A stretch of DNA of 17,996 bases from assembly GCA_964568925.1 (NCBI GenBank), contig CAZMSJ010000017.1, positions 1-17,996 on the forward strand, given 5' to 3'. This document shows, piece after piece, positions 7,071 to 12,887 of the stretch. The position numbers and the translations under genes were made by a program. Positions within the stretch are counted from its first letter, which is position 1, and each line of letters begins with the position of its first letter. This DNA comes from CAYQUL01 sp964568925. GTDB taxonomy: Bacteria > Patescibacteriota > Microgenomatia > UBA8517. The notes below the pieces were generated by a model. It saw nothing but the letters and a program-made list of their open reading frames with translations, searched no databases and was not told the DNA's origin.

Positions 7071-8324
7071 ATGAGAGTTGCATCAACTATTCGCCAAAGA
7101 GCATTAACTGCCACCGCACTCACGGTCTTTTTGGATATGCTCAGTTTTGGATTGTTAATTCCAATTTTGCCCCTCGTTTTAATTGACCCACATAATCCTG
7201 CTTTTATTCTCTCACCTTCAATTAATCTAGACACCAGATACATTATCTTGGGCATAATTGTTGCCCTCTACCCGTTGATGCAGCTGATTGCGACCCCAAT
7301 CTTGGGACAGATTTCTGATCGTCATGGAAGGCGCCCTGTTTTAGTTTTCTCACTCATTGGAACACTTTTGTCATATGTCTGTATCATCTCAAGCGTGTTA
7401 ACACACAATGTGTGGCTCCTTATCCTTGCTCGTATTGTCGATGGTTTAAGTGGGGGAAACCTCTCAGTTGCCCAAGCTATTGTGTCTGACACCACAGATG
7501 AAGAAACAAGATCGCGGGGGTTTGGAATTTTAGGAGCTGCCTATGGTGTGGGGCTTATTTTAGGCCCACTTGTTGGAGCTCGAATGACAATGCCATTTTT
7601 TATTCATCTCTTTGGTCTTACCGCGCCGTACTTACTTACCCTTACCTTGTCAGCTTTAAATCTCTTTTTTGTTTCAGTGTTCTTACCCGAAACATACATG
7701 AAACCAAAAACTACTAAAAAGATAGATTGGTATGCTTCAGTCAAACATTTGTGGAATGCAACACAGGCTCGAGGCATTCGAGTCCTCTTTGGTATTAATT
7801 TTCTCTATTACGCTTCATTTAGTTTAATTACCTCATTTGTGAGTTTGTATTTAATAGAGAAGTTCCATTTTGGGGCATATGAAATTGGATTATTTACGTC
7901 AGCAATTGGTGTTTCAATAGCGCTCTCTCAAATTTTTGCAACAAAATTTGTTATCTCACGAGCTGGAAGTGAGCAAAGAGCTCTCTGTTACTCATTGCTC
8001 GGTGCAGCCGGTGGGGTATTTCTTATTTTTATTCCACATAGCTTACATAGTCTTCTTATTATCACTCCATTGTTTGCAGGGTGTTTGGGCTTGTGCCAAG
8101 CATATATTTTAAGCTTAGTAAGTAAATCAACGACGGCTGCTCATCAAGGAGAGTTATTTGGTATGACGAGCTCTGTAACAGCCCTTGCTCAGTTTGCCCC
8201 ACCAGTCCTGTCAGGCTTTGCTGCAGCGCTTTTTGCATCGTCTACACCACTATTAATTGCTGCCATGCTGTTGGGTATAGCTGGGGGAGGGTATCATATA
8301 TATCTTTCAAGAAGAGGAAGATAA
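7071..8324 (+). CDS. MFS transporter, DHA1 / tetracycline-antiporter-like (second copy)
   Basis: Twelve-TM major facilitator of 417 aa (from ATG 7071; ATG 7053 would add six residues). Antiporter signatures are present: motif A GQISDRHGRRP (79-89), RIVDGLSGGN (121-130) and GAAYGVGLILGP (155-166). The first periplasmic loop (about 38-56, DPHNPAFILSPS) is longer than in its paralogue at 5541-6722. The two are clearly related but diverged, so any duplication is old and substrates may differ. Substrate is not predictable. The gene is followed by a hairpin (8327-8362) that serves mainly the opposite strand. Confidence 0.92.
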   Translation: MRVASTIRQRALTATALTVFLDMLSFGLLIPILPLVLIDPHNPAFILSPSINLDTRYIILGIIVALYPLMQLIATPILGQISDRHGRRPVLVFSLIGTLLSYVCIISSVLTHNVWLLILARIVDGLSGGNLSVAQAIVSDTTDEETRSRGFGILGAAYGVGLILGPLVGARMTMPFFIHLFGLTAPYLLTLTLSALNLFFVSVFLPETYMKPKTTKKIDWYASVKHLWNATQARGIRVLFGINFLYYASFSLITSFVSLYLIEKFHFGAYEIGLFTSAIGVSIALSQIFATKFVISRAGSEQRALCYSLLGAAGGVFLIFIPHSLHSLLIITPLFAGCLGLCQAYILSLVSKSTTAAHQGELFGMTSSVTALAQFAPPVLSGFAAALFASSTPLLIAAMLLGIAGGGYHIYLSRRGR

Positions 8325-8326
8325 AA

Positions 8327-8362
8327 TCTGTTACTACTAACTTTAGTAGCTGAGGAAACAGA
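8327..8362 (-). terminator. Hairpin between convergent genes
   Basis: TCTGTT (8327-8332) pairs with AACAGA (8357-8362), and CTACTA (8334-8339) with TAGTAG (8344-8349), leaving a 7-base bulge. Read on the minus strand it is followed by TTTTAT, fitting a terminator for the 121-aa gene. Confidence 0.55.
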
Positions 8363-8369
8363 AGACGGA

Positions 8370-8735
8370 TTATCGTAGACCGATTTTTCGAATATTGAAG
8401 GCGTTTGAAGAAGGTTTTGACTCAATTGGCTTCATAATAAGCTTTCGTACTCCAATACTGTCTACCTTTGGGAAGTTCTTCCTTACTTCATTTTGGAACT
8501 TTTCAGCGAGTGCTGTTGTGTATCCACCATGTCCGGTCTCTTCACTTCTGCGGCACAAAATATCTTCGTATTTTCGAACGATGTTCATGACTTCTTTGCC
8601 AACCTCATTAAACTCATCACGGTTTTTATTTTCATCGAGTGCAAAAGCATCGTGAATTATTTGGAAGCGATCGAAGAGATCTTGGTGATCGTGGATCATT
8701 TGGTCGTAAGCCTCACGAAAGCGTGTACTACTCAT
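8370..8735 (-). CDS. Conserved-looking hypothetical protein (121 aa)
   Basis: Soluble, mostly helical, highly charged protein with no TM segment. It starts SSTRFREAYDQMI and contains a distinctive central stretch EDILCRRSEETGHGGYTTALAEKF (about 57-80, one Cys at 61) followed by EVRKNFPKVDSIGVRK (83-98). I recall similar proteins being widespread in Patescibacteria, but I cannot name a domain. ATG 8735 lies seven bases after a perfect TATAAT, with no SD. The ATP-cone gene ends 21 bases upstream on the same strand, so the two may also be co-transcribed. Function unknown. Confidence 0.78.
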   Translation of the reverse strand: MSSTRFREAYDQMIHDHQDLFDRFQIIHDAFALDENKNRDEFNEVGKEVMNIVRKYEDILCRRSEETGHGGYTTALAEKFQNEVRKNFPKVDSIGVRKLIMKPIESKPSSNAFNIRKIGLR

Positions 8736-8742
8736 AAATAGA

Positions 8743-8750
8743 ATTATACA
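8743..8750 (-). promoter_or_regulatory. -10 of the 121-aa gene
   Basis: TATAAT (8748-8743) directly preceded by TG (8750-8749), seven bases before ATG 8735. The -35 position is within the end of the ATP-cone gene and is weak (AAAACA). Confidence 0.6.
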
Positions 8751-8756
8751 TTATTT

Positions 8757-9014
8757 TTACTCTTTTGTTTTCTGATACCAGGCAAACATATTAGCTGCAT
8801 ATTCATCAGTTGCCTTAAGTTCATGGAGTACACGGTCACGGATTAAGAGAGAAGTAACTGTTTGATTGTCATGAGCTTGTGCCCATGCAACGATATTTGC
8901 AACAACTTGGTTTGCTCGTTCTTCATCAAGTCCTGCAGCTATAACTACTCGTTTAATCTTCTCAGGTTCAAATGGTTCAATCGATCCATCTCTCTTTGAA
9001 ATATGTATATTCAT
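8757..9014 (-). CDS. Stand-alone ATP-cone domain protein (85 aa)
   Basis: The whole protein is one ATP-cone, the nucleotide-binding regulatory domain usually found at the N-terminus of ribonucleotide reductases or in NrdR. The diagnostic start KRDGSIEPFEPEKIKRVV (about 7-24) carries the basic and aromatic residues of the family. The middle (LDEERANQVVANIVAWA) and end (LLIRDRVLHEL, then YAANMFAWYQKTKE) match the helical part of the fold. No zinc ribbon (as in NrdR) and no catalytic domain is present. GTG 9023 is also open, but it directly abuts the -10 element, so ATG 9014 is chosen. It precedes the 121-aa gene by 21 bases. A role as a dATP/ATP sensor acting on a separate partner is inference. 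Confidence 0.85.
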   Translation of the reverse strand: MNIHISKRDGSIEPFEPEKIKRVVIAAGLDEERANQVVANIVAWAQAHDNQTVTSLLIRDRVLHELKATDEYAANMFAWYQKTKE

Positions 9015-9023
9015 GCAGGTCAC

Positions 9024-9052
9024 ATTGTAGATGTTTAGGCAAAACTAAGCAA
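9024..9052 (-). promoter_or_regulatory. Promoter of the ATP-cone gene
   Basis: On the minus strand TTGCTT (9052-9047), 17 bases, TACAAT (9029-9024), then nine bases to ATG 9014. There is no SD. Confidence 0.6.
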
Positions 9053-9074
9053 GCAAAAAAAGGAGGGAAACATC

Positions 9075-9114
9075 AAAAAACCGACAAGGTACCACTTGTC
9101 GGTTTGTTTTTTTT
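9075..9114 (-). terminator. Strong bidirectional-looking intrinsic terminator
   Basis: AAACCGACAAG (9078-9088) pairs with CTTGTCGGTTT (9095-9105), 11 bp, with a six-base loop. On the minus strand the stem leads into a run of Ts (from the A-run at 9075-9080), just after the stop of the small membrane protein gene. The plus strand has eight Ts (9107-9114), so it could also stop transcripts in that direction. Confidence 0.9.
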
Positions 9115-9117
9115 GCC

Positions 9118-9462
9118 CTACGTTTCATTTGCAATCCTCAGGCATGTTACACCGATGCAATAGCCAAAGAAGTAAAACCAGAGGTTAGAGTTAACCAATA
9201 CAACGATGGTACTGATTGTTACCCCAACAACGCAAAACAGAATGATATTTAGGTAGCCTTCAGCGTGTGAACTATCTTCACCCTGTACTTTCACAAAAGT
9301 GTGCCATGCGTGGGTAAAGAGAAAGCTCACGGCATTCACGATTAATGCTGAGATAACGATTGCAAGTACTTCCTCACCAATTGAGCCATTCTTCCTGAAC
9401 GAAAACCAAAATCCAGGCAGACTATACAGTAACAAGAATACATACGGCTTTATTCGGTTCAT
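9118..9462 (-). CDS. Small polytopic membrane protein (114 aa)
   Basis: Unknown membrane protein with four likely hydrophobic segments at about 5-22, 31-52, 70-90 and 92-109. A short polar loop (about 57-69, KVQGEDSSHAEG) lies between the second and third. There is a Cys in the third segment (C77) and two in the last (C102, C107). No family is recognised. Two starts are possible: GTG 9477 (119 aa) and ATG 9462. ATG 9462 is preferred for an AAAGGG SD six bases upstream, with a candidate -10 (TACAGT, 9492-9487) giving a leader of about 17 bases. It lies 56-71 bases downstream of the DUF192 gene on the same strand, so read-through from that gene is possible, and ends at a strong terminator. Confidence 0.75.
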   Translation of the reverse strand: MNRIKPYVFLLLYSLPGFWFSFRKNGSIGEEVLAIVISALIVNAVSFLFTHAWHTFVKVQGEDSSHAEGYLNIILFCVVGVTISTIVVLVNSNLWFYFFGYCIGVTCLRIANET

Positions 9463-9533
9463 GAGTAACCCTTTCACCTTATTTCGACTGTATGAAAAAA
9501 CAATGAAGTATACAACACAATGGGGAGGGCCTT

Positions 9534-10085
9534 TTATTGGAATAAAACAGGGTCATCAACCTTGATTCCATGAGCTTCTACAAAACCTGCATTTACTTCA
9601 ATTACACCATCAACCCCTTGTGGATTGGTTGGGATAACTAAAGGTAACTTATTGTCTGGGGTATTACGTTCAGGTTTCGGAACATTTGTGTGAATATAAA
9701 CAACCTTTCCTTTGAGGACCCAAATAAAATCAAGATCAATAAGCATATCTTTCATCCAAAATTGAACGTCAGTTCGTGGTCGACTAAATGGAAAATACAT
9801 ACCTTCTGATTGCCCTAAGTCAGCTTTGCCACTTAAGCCTTTTTGCTGTTCCCATTGTGTTTTTGCAACTGCTGCCGTTACTTGTGTTTCACCAATGGTG
9901 ATTAATCGTTTCTCTTGTTCAACCGCAATGACCTGTTTCATTGAGTTCTCCGGTGTATATCTCTTGTATAAGAAGAACACAATTACTGAGGCGAAAACGA
10001 GTGACGGCAGGAGAAAGGCAATGATACGGAACGTGTCATGTTTAAAACCATTCTTGTGTACATGAATAATTGGAGCTTCTTCCAT
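9534..10085 (-). CDS. Membrane-anchored DUF192 (COG1430) protein
   Basis: 183-aa protein with a cytoplasmic N-terminus (1-18), one TM segment (about 20-40) and an extracytoplasmic DUF192 domain (about 66-182). The family core is plain: VAKTQWEQQKGLSGK (73-87), GMYFPFSRP (95-103), the hallmark FWMKDMLIDLDFIWV (109-123), and the C-terminal VIEVNAGFV (161-169) followed by GIKVDDPV. Function of the family is not settled; many bacterial and archaeal members are secreted or membrane-anchored like this one. ATG 10085 is five bases after an extended -10 (TGCTACAAT) with no SD. An inverted repeat (10105-10130) covers the -35 region and may be an operator. It is divergent from the 137-aa gene. Confidence 0.93.
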   Translation of the reverse strand: MEEAPIIHVHKNGFKHDTFRIIAFLLPSLVFASVIVFFLYKRYTPENSMKQVIAVEQEKRLITIGETQVTAAVAKTQWEQQKGLSGKADLGQSEGMYFPFSRPRTDVQFWMKDMLIDLDFIWVLKGKVVYIHTNVPKPERNTPDNKLPLVIPTNPQGVDGVIEVNAGFVEAHGIKVDDPVLFQ

Positions 10086-10090
10086 ACTTC

Positions 10091-10099
10091 ATTGTAGCA
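10091..10099 (-). promoter_or_regulatory. Extended -10 of the DUF192 gene
   Basis: TGC-TACAAT reads 10099-10091 on the minus strand, five bases before ATG 10085. No -35 match is visible, and the -35 position lies in the inverted repeat 10105-10130. Confidence 0.65.
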
Positions 10100-10104
10100 A
10101 AGAT

Positions 10105-10130
10105 TGTGATTTTCACCCAGTGAAATCACA
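10105..10130. promoter_or_regulatory. Inverted repeat, possible operator
   Basis: TGTGATTTTCAC (10105-10116) and GTGAAATCACA (10120-10130) are inverted copies differing by one extra T, around a CCA centre. It lies between divergent promoters, on the -35 side of the DUF192 promoter. A regulator binding site is inferred. No T-run follows on either strand, so a terminator is unlikely. Confidence 0.4.
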
Positions 10131-10164
10131 CCAAAACCTATAAGCAGACTTTTTAGCTAGATTT

Positions 10165-10173
10165 TGCTATAAT
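10165..10173 (+). promoter_or_regulatory. Extended -10 of the 137-aa gene
   Basis: TGC-TATAAT is a perfect extended -10. A start near 10180 gives a leader of about 24 bases that includes the SD at 10192-10198. Confidence 0.75.
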
Positions 10174-10191
10174 TCGTTGGTTTACGTGTTT

Positions 10192-10198
10192 AAGGAGG
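10192..10198 (+). promoter_or_regulatory. Shine-Dalgarno of the 137-aa gene (TTG start)
   Basis: AAGGAGG is followed by five bases and TTG 10204. In-frame GTG codons upstream lie before or within the SD, so the SD selects TTG as start. Confidence 0.8.
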
Positions 10199-10203
10199 TT
10201 GTT

Positions 10204-10617
10204 TTGAACACAAAAGATGCAATCCTTGCTGATCTTGGCATTTCGGATTCTGGAGGAGGTCTCTTTGGTAAGAGCGCCTATTTCTTTGAAAAGGGGATGC
10301 TCAGAGGAACGCTTATTTTGGAACAAGGAGTATCGCTTGGACAGGCTCAAACAATAGTCTCACGGATTGGTCCTAATGAATTTGTGTTAACTGCATCATT
10401 TGTACCAGTACCAACTATTAATCCAAGAGATATTACTGAGGATCACTGGAATTTAAAGCAGTTGTATTACCTTCTAGCAAGGGGAATAGCATACCAGCTA
10501 GGTGGGCGAGAGCTCCTTGAAATGCCAGAACTGATCAATAAGACTGGATGCCAAATGAAATTGATTTCATCGCTTGCAGCACTCAAAAGCACATTTGTTA
10601 ATCTTTCAAGACGCTAG
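10204..10617 (+). CDS. Hypothetical protein (137 aa), TTG start
   Basis: Soluble-looking protein with no TM segment; no family recognised. It begins with a short acidic helix (TKDAILADLG) and a Gly-rich turn (SDSGGGLFG, about 13-21). A beta-like region (about 22-75) ends in ASFVPVPTINPRD, and a helical C-terminal half follows (HWNLKQLYYLLARGIAYQLGG, then ELLEMPELI and SLAALKSTFVNLSRR). The start is TTG 10204, set by an AAGGAGG site five bases upstream; an extended -10 lies 30 bases upstream. With a consensus promoter, a perfect SD and a strong terminator it forms a complete single-gene unit, which suggests regular expression despite the rare TTG start. Confidence 0.78.
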   Translation: MNTKDAILADLGISDSGGGLFGKSAYFFEKGMLRGTLILEQGVSLGQAQTIVSRIGPNEFVLTASFVPVPTINPRDITEDHWNLKQLYYLLARGIAYQLGGRELLEMPELINKTGCQMKLISSLAALKSTFVNLSRR

Positions 10618-10628
10618 TCCACTTATAA

Positions 10629-10663
10629 GCCGTTGGGGTTAGTAACCCTGACGGCATTTTTTT
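10629..10663 (+). terminator. Intrinsic terminator of the 137-aa gene
   Basis: GCCGT (10629-10633) pairs with ACGGC (10651-10655) and GGGTT (10636-10640) with AACCC (10644-10648), with a symmetric TG/TG internal loop and an AGT apical loop, followed by seven Ts (10657-10663). It also separates this gene from the convergent 124-aa gene. Confidence 0.9.
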
Positions 10664-10666
10664 GTT

Positions 10667-11041
10667 TCAAAAATGCTTCATCTTCGTCAACAAAAGACTA
10701 TTAGTGAGGATATACAGTATTGTTGCAAAAAATGCAGTATTTATTAATATCGCAAGTGGATTTATATATGTATCTGCTGGAATGCATTTTGAAGCGGCGA
10801 TATATTGATATATTTGAAAAGGTAGTCCTTTTGAGTTTGTTCCTAAAAATGGAATACATTGCGTTGCCGTCCTAAACATTCCTGAAGTGGTATCAGCCTT
10901 TTCATATAACATCCAACCGTATTGGATATCTATTCCTTGTGTGTAGTGGTTAGAAGGTGAAAGGAGAGTGATTGAGAAAACAATAATAATACTAATAGCT
11001 ATTGATAAAATTGCTACTGATAACCTTTTCGCAACTGTCAT
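10667..11041 (-). CDS. Small two-TM membrane protein (124 aa)
   Basis: Unknown membrane protein with hydrophobic segments at about 7-27 and 94-116 and a polar loop between them, probably outside the membrane. The loop holds two Cys in similar settings, QCIPF (C62) and KCIPA (C86), which could form a disulfide. A longer frame extends upstream to 11155, but its first third would be read from the tRNA-Leu gene, so I reject it. ATG 11041 is the first Met clear of the tRNA and lies seven bases after an extended -10 (TGATACACT), with no SD. The C-terminus is basic (LLLTKMKHF). No family recognised; moderate confidence that it is a real gene. Confidence 0.68.
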   Translation of the reverse strand: MTVAKRLSVAILSIAISIIIVFSITLLSPSNHYTQGIDIQYGWMLYEKADTTSGMFRTATQCIPFLGTNSKGLPFQIYQYIAASKCIPADTYINPLAILINTAFFATILYILTNSLLLTKMKHF

Positions 11042-11048
11042 ACCAATT

Positions 11049-11057
11049 AGTGTATCA
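11049..11057 (-). promoter_or_regulatory. Extended -10 of the 124-aa gene
   Basis: TGA-TACACT reads 11057-11049 on the minus strand, seven bases before ATG 11041. It supports the short start and expression independent of the tRNA just upstream. Confidence 0.5.
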
Positions 11058-11088
11058 AAATTAAGTATATCTTGTTTTAACTTTGTTG

Positions 11089-11169
11089 TGCCGGGGAGAG
11101 GACTTGAACCTCCATGAGTTTCCTCGCAGGTTCCTAAAACCTGTGCGTCTGCCATTTCGCCACCCCGGC
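11089..11169 (-). tRNA. trnL: tRNA-Leu (anticodon UAG)
   Basis: On the minus strand the sequence folds as a type II tRNA. The acceptor arm GCCGGGG pairs with CCCCGGC. The D arm is GCG...CGC. The anticodon stem CAGGT/ACCTG encloses loop TTTAGGA, giving anticodon TAG. A long variable arm GAG-GAAA-CTC follows, then a T arm GGAGG-TTCAAGT-CCTCT. The discriminator is A (11089). CCA is not encoded (ACAACA follows), so it must be added by a nucleotidyltransferase. It reads CUN leucine codons. Confidence 0.96.
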
Positions 11170-11180
11170 GCGTACTGTCA

Positions 11181-11186
11181 ATTATA
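11181..11186 (-). promoter_or_regulatory. -10 of the tRNA-Leu gene
   Basis: TATAAT (11186-11181), preceded by TG, lies 11 bases before the mature 5' end at 11169. There is no clear -35. Confidence 0.6.
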
Positions 11187-11303
11187 CATTTTTTTTAATA
11201 AAAAGGTGATTATGTCGAATATTTGGGGAAGAACTATATTCTTCAATAAATCAAGACTTTAAATCATTTGAAATGATGCTTTATAATGATTCTTATAGAA
11301 ACG

Positions 11304-11330
11304 AAAAAGCGCCACTTGCGTAGCGCTTTT
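11304..11330 (-). terminator. Distal hairpin of a tandem terminator
   Basis: AAAAGCGC (11305-11312) pairs with GCGCTTTT (11323-11330). On the minus strand the stem ends in TTTTTCG. It lies downstream of the methyltransferase gene and of another hairpin, so it may be a back-up. The rest of the noncoding stretch 11187-11419 holds a 15-base perfect palindrome (ATCATTT-G-AAATGAT, 11263-11277) just before a TATAAT (11282-11287) on the plus strand, with no reading frame. Confidence 0.6.
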
Positions 11331-11352
11331 CCGAATTTGGAAGTCTTTGCGT

Positions 11353-11374
11353 AAAAATGCATCTTGCGATGCAT
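11353..11374 (-). terminator. Proximal terminator of the methyltransferase gene
   Basis: On the minus strand ATGCATC-GCAA-GATGCAT forms a 7-bp stem with a GCAA tetraloop, followed directly by TTTT and then ACGC. Confidence 0.7.
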
Positions 11375-11419
11375 CAACCCTCTGACGTGCGAATACTATA
11401 GCATGCTAATGCTGCTAAG

Positions 11420-12193
11420 TCAAGCACTACGAGGGCTTTTACGTGCCAGGACAAATATTGAAGGACCGAAGTGAAGCTTCGCGAGTACCTTCTGTAGCCT
11501 CATTTCGAGCCCCAAAAGAAGCCACATAGGGAGCATTTGCTTTAAAGTTTCGCTTCGAATGTTAGATACCGATCTTGCCTCAATGATCTCAAAACCGTTG
11601 TCTTGAAGCAGCTCAAAGATGACTTCTGGGTGCCAGTTGGTAAAAGCTATCGTTTTGCTGCCTTTGTTCTTTTTGCTTCGTTTGTCGACTGGTCTTCGGT
11701 CAAAGGGATACAGAATATTACCCTTACAAATGTGTTCAATTTGGGCTTTTCCATGCAATTTATTTGCAAATTCAAGAATGAAATAACCACCAGGCTTAAT
11801 TACACTTGAAACATCTGCAATAGACTTCTCGGGTTCACATAAGTGATGCATGACACGGATTAGAATAGCGACATCAACCTTCTGTTTTATCTTTTGTTTC
11901 ACCTCATCAATCGTTCCTTGCTTTAAAACTAATTCATTTTCTGGAAGTGAAAGACGTTTCTTTGCAATGGATAAGAGTGATTTGCTTGGTTCAAGAAGAG
12001 TAATTTTTTTTGTATATGCGGCATACTTTGGAGTAAGTCTGCCAAACCCTGCACCAATATCAAGAATAGAGGTAACTGGCCCAATAATTTCAAAAAACTT
12101 CTGTAGGGTAAAACTCTCTGCTAAGTGTTCATAGGTACGACCTTCCCAATACTGTTCGTAGTCGTAGTTGTCATAATGAGCAGGCTTCGTCAT
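11420..12193 (-). CDS. Class I SAM-dependent methyltransferase
   Basis: 257-aa cytoplasmic methyltransferase of the Methyltransf_11/UbiE-like type. The SAM site shows motif I ILDIGAGFGRLTP (43-55), the acidic residue ending strand 2 in LLEPS (E68), and a motif-IV region with HH (VDVAILIRVMHHL, 106-118). The post-I/VI element is VIKPGGYFILEF (131-142). A C-terminal part (about 150-257) contains a basic stretch (RRPVDKRSKKNKGSK) and a hydrophobic amphipathic helix (about 218-235, LPMWLLLGLEMRLQKV), which may contact membrane or a lipid substrate. The acceptor substrate cannot be read. ATG 12193 follows a -10 (TAGAAT, 12212-12207) by 13 bases, but the glucosaminidase-like gene ends only 25 bases upstream, so the two may share a transcript. 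Tandem terminators follow. Confidence 0.88.
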   Translation of the reverse strand: MTKPAHYDNYDYEQYWEGRTYEHLAESFTLQKFFEIIGPVTSILDIGAGFGRLTPKYAAYTKKITLLEPSKSLLSIAKKRLSLPENELVLKQGTIDEVKQKIKQKVDVAILIRVMHHLCEPEKSIADVSSVIKPGGYFILEFANKLHGKAQIEHICKGNILYPFDRRPVDKRSKKNKGSKTIAFTNWHPEVIFELLQDNGFEIIEARSVSNIRSETLKQMLPMWLLLGLEMRLQKVLAKLHFGPSIFVLARKSPRSA

Positions 12194-12206
12194 AAAAGGA
12201 AATTTT

Positions 12207-12212
12207 ATTCTA
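12207..12212 (-). promoter_or_regulatory. Possible -10 of the methyltransferase gene
   Basis: TAGAAT (12212-12207) ends 13 bases before ATG 12193, in the gap after the upstream gene. There is no -35 match, so co-transcription is equally possible. Confidence 0.35.
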
Positions 12213-12218
12213 ACCTAC

Positions 12219-12824
12219 TTATTGCATCTCTTCCATAAACATACTGACGCCTCTCGCCCAGGAGCCTGGCGAGCTTGGAGTGTATTTTGTCATAATTTTC
12301 TCTGGTGTTGTGTACCCCTTATCAAAGTATTCTTTTTTCAGTCCCTTTGTGACCGTGTCTATTCCTTCTTCATAAGAGGCAAACCCTAAGGTACCTCGTG
12401 CATGAATACCCCAACCCCAACAGTTATATGTTTCATCAGGAATCTTTTTACACAAATTGCTTTCTTGTTGAGCAATTGCAGGGATATAACGAAAATCTAT
12501 TCCGTTTTGGTCTGCAGCCTTCACAATGTACTCAGCTAAGTTAACAATAGGGGAATCATAGCGAGCTAAATAATTCTTCACAATTGCAACACGAGCATCC
12601 GCAGCGTTCACTGCAAAGGTAATACTTGAAGCCTCCTTCTGAGTTGAAGCAGCTAAAATTTGTACATGAGGAAGTGAAGCTGTTTGAGTAACGGTCTTGG
12701 TATCTTTAGTAAGTGAAACAAGTGAGGCGAGAGACGCCATTACTGTTAATGGAGTAAGGATAAAAAAAGCTCCAAGGAGAAATAAAAATCTCTTGAGCTC
12801 GCCAGTTACATTCAGCGTGTTCAT
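12219..12824 (-). CDS. Membrane-anchored glucosaminidase/lysozyme-like protein
   Basis: 201-aa protein with an N-terminal TM anchor (about 12-36), a linker (about 40-80) and a lysozyme-fold-like domain (about 88-200). The domain runs from DFRYIPAIAQQESNLCKK (E121 the likely catalytic acid) to YNCWGWGIHARGTLGFASYEEGI (133-155). A GLKKEYFDKGYTTPEKIMTKYTPSSPGSW segment and a final MFMEEM helix complete it. This layout resembles the small peptidoglycan glucosaminidase-like proteins common in Patescibacteria. C125 and C135 could form a disulfide near the active site. The role is probably remodelling its own cell wall, or acting on that of a host (inference). ATG 12824 follows an extended -10 (TGTTATACT) by 13 bases. 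It is divergent from the MarR gene, with overlapping promoters, and may be co-transcribed with the methyltransferase. Confidence 0.82.
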   Translation of the reverse strand: MNTLNVTGELKRFLFLLGAFFILTPLTVMASLASLVSLTKDTKTVTQTASLPHVQILAASTQKEASSITFAVNAADARVAIVKNYLARYDSPIVNLAEYIVKAADQNGIDFRYIPAIAQQESNLCKKIPDETYNCWGWGIHARGTLGFASYEEGIDTVTKGLKKEYFDKGYTTPEKIMTKYTPSSPGSWARGVSMFMEEMQ

Positions 12825-12837
12825 AAAATCAGATTTC

Positions 12838-12846
12838 AGTATAACA
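12838..12846 (-). promoter_or_regulatory. Extended -10 of the glucosaminidase-like gene
   Basis: TGT-TATACT reads 12846-12838 on the minus strand, 13 bases before ATG 12824. Its -35 position overlaps the TTGACA of the divergent MarR promoter. Confidence 0.6.
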
Positions 12847-12858
12847 CCAGGTAAGCGC

Positions 12859-12887
12859 TTGACAAATAAAGGTTTAGCTACTAAACT
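12859..12887 (+). promoter_or_regulatory. Promoter of the MarR-LUD operon
   Basis: A perfect TTGACA (12859-12864), 17 bases, then TAAACT (12882-12887), overlapped by the first palindrome of the operator. An alternative -10, GATACT (12893-12898), lies six bases before ATG 12905. Confidence 0.65.

Noticed and set aside
11042..11155. N-terminal extension of the 124-aa membrane protein
   Set aside because: Much of it would be translated from the tRNA-Leu gene. A promoter and an ATG exist downstream of the tRNA.
11174..11183. TTGACA on the minus strand just upstream of the tRNA
   Set aside because: It lies downstream of the TATAAT and too close to the mature tRNA 5' end to act as a -35.
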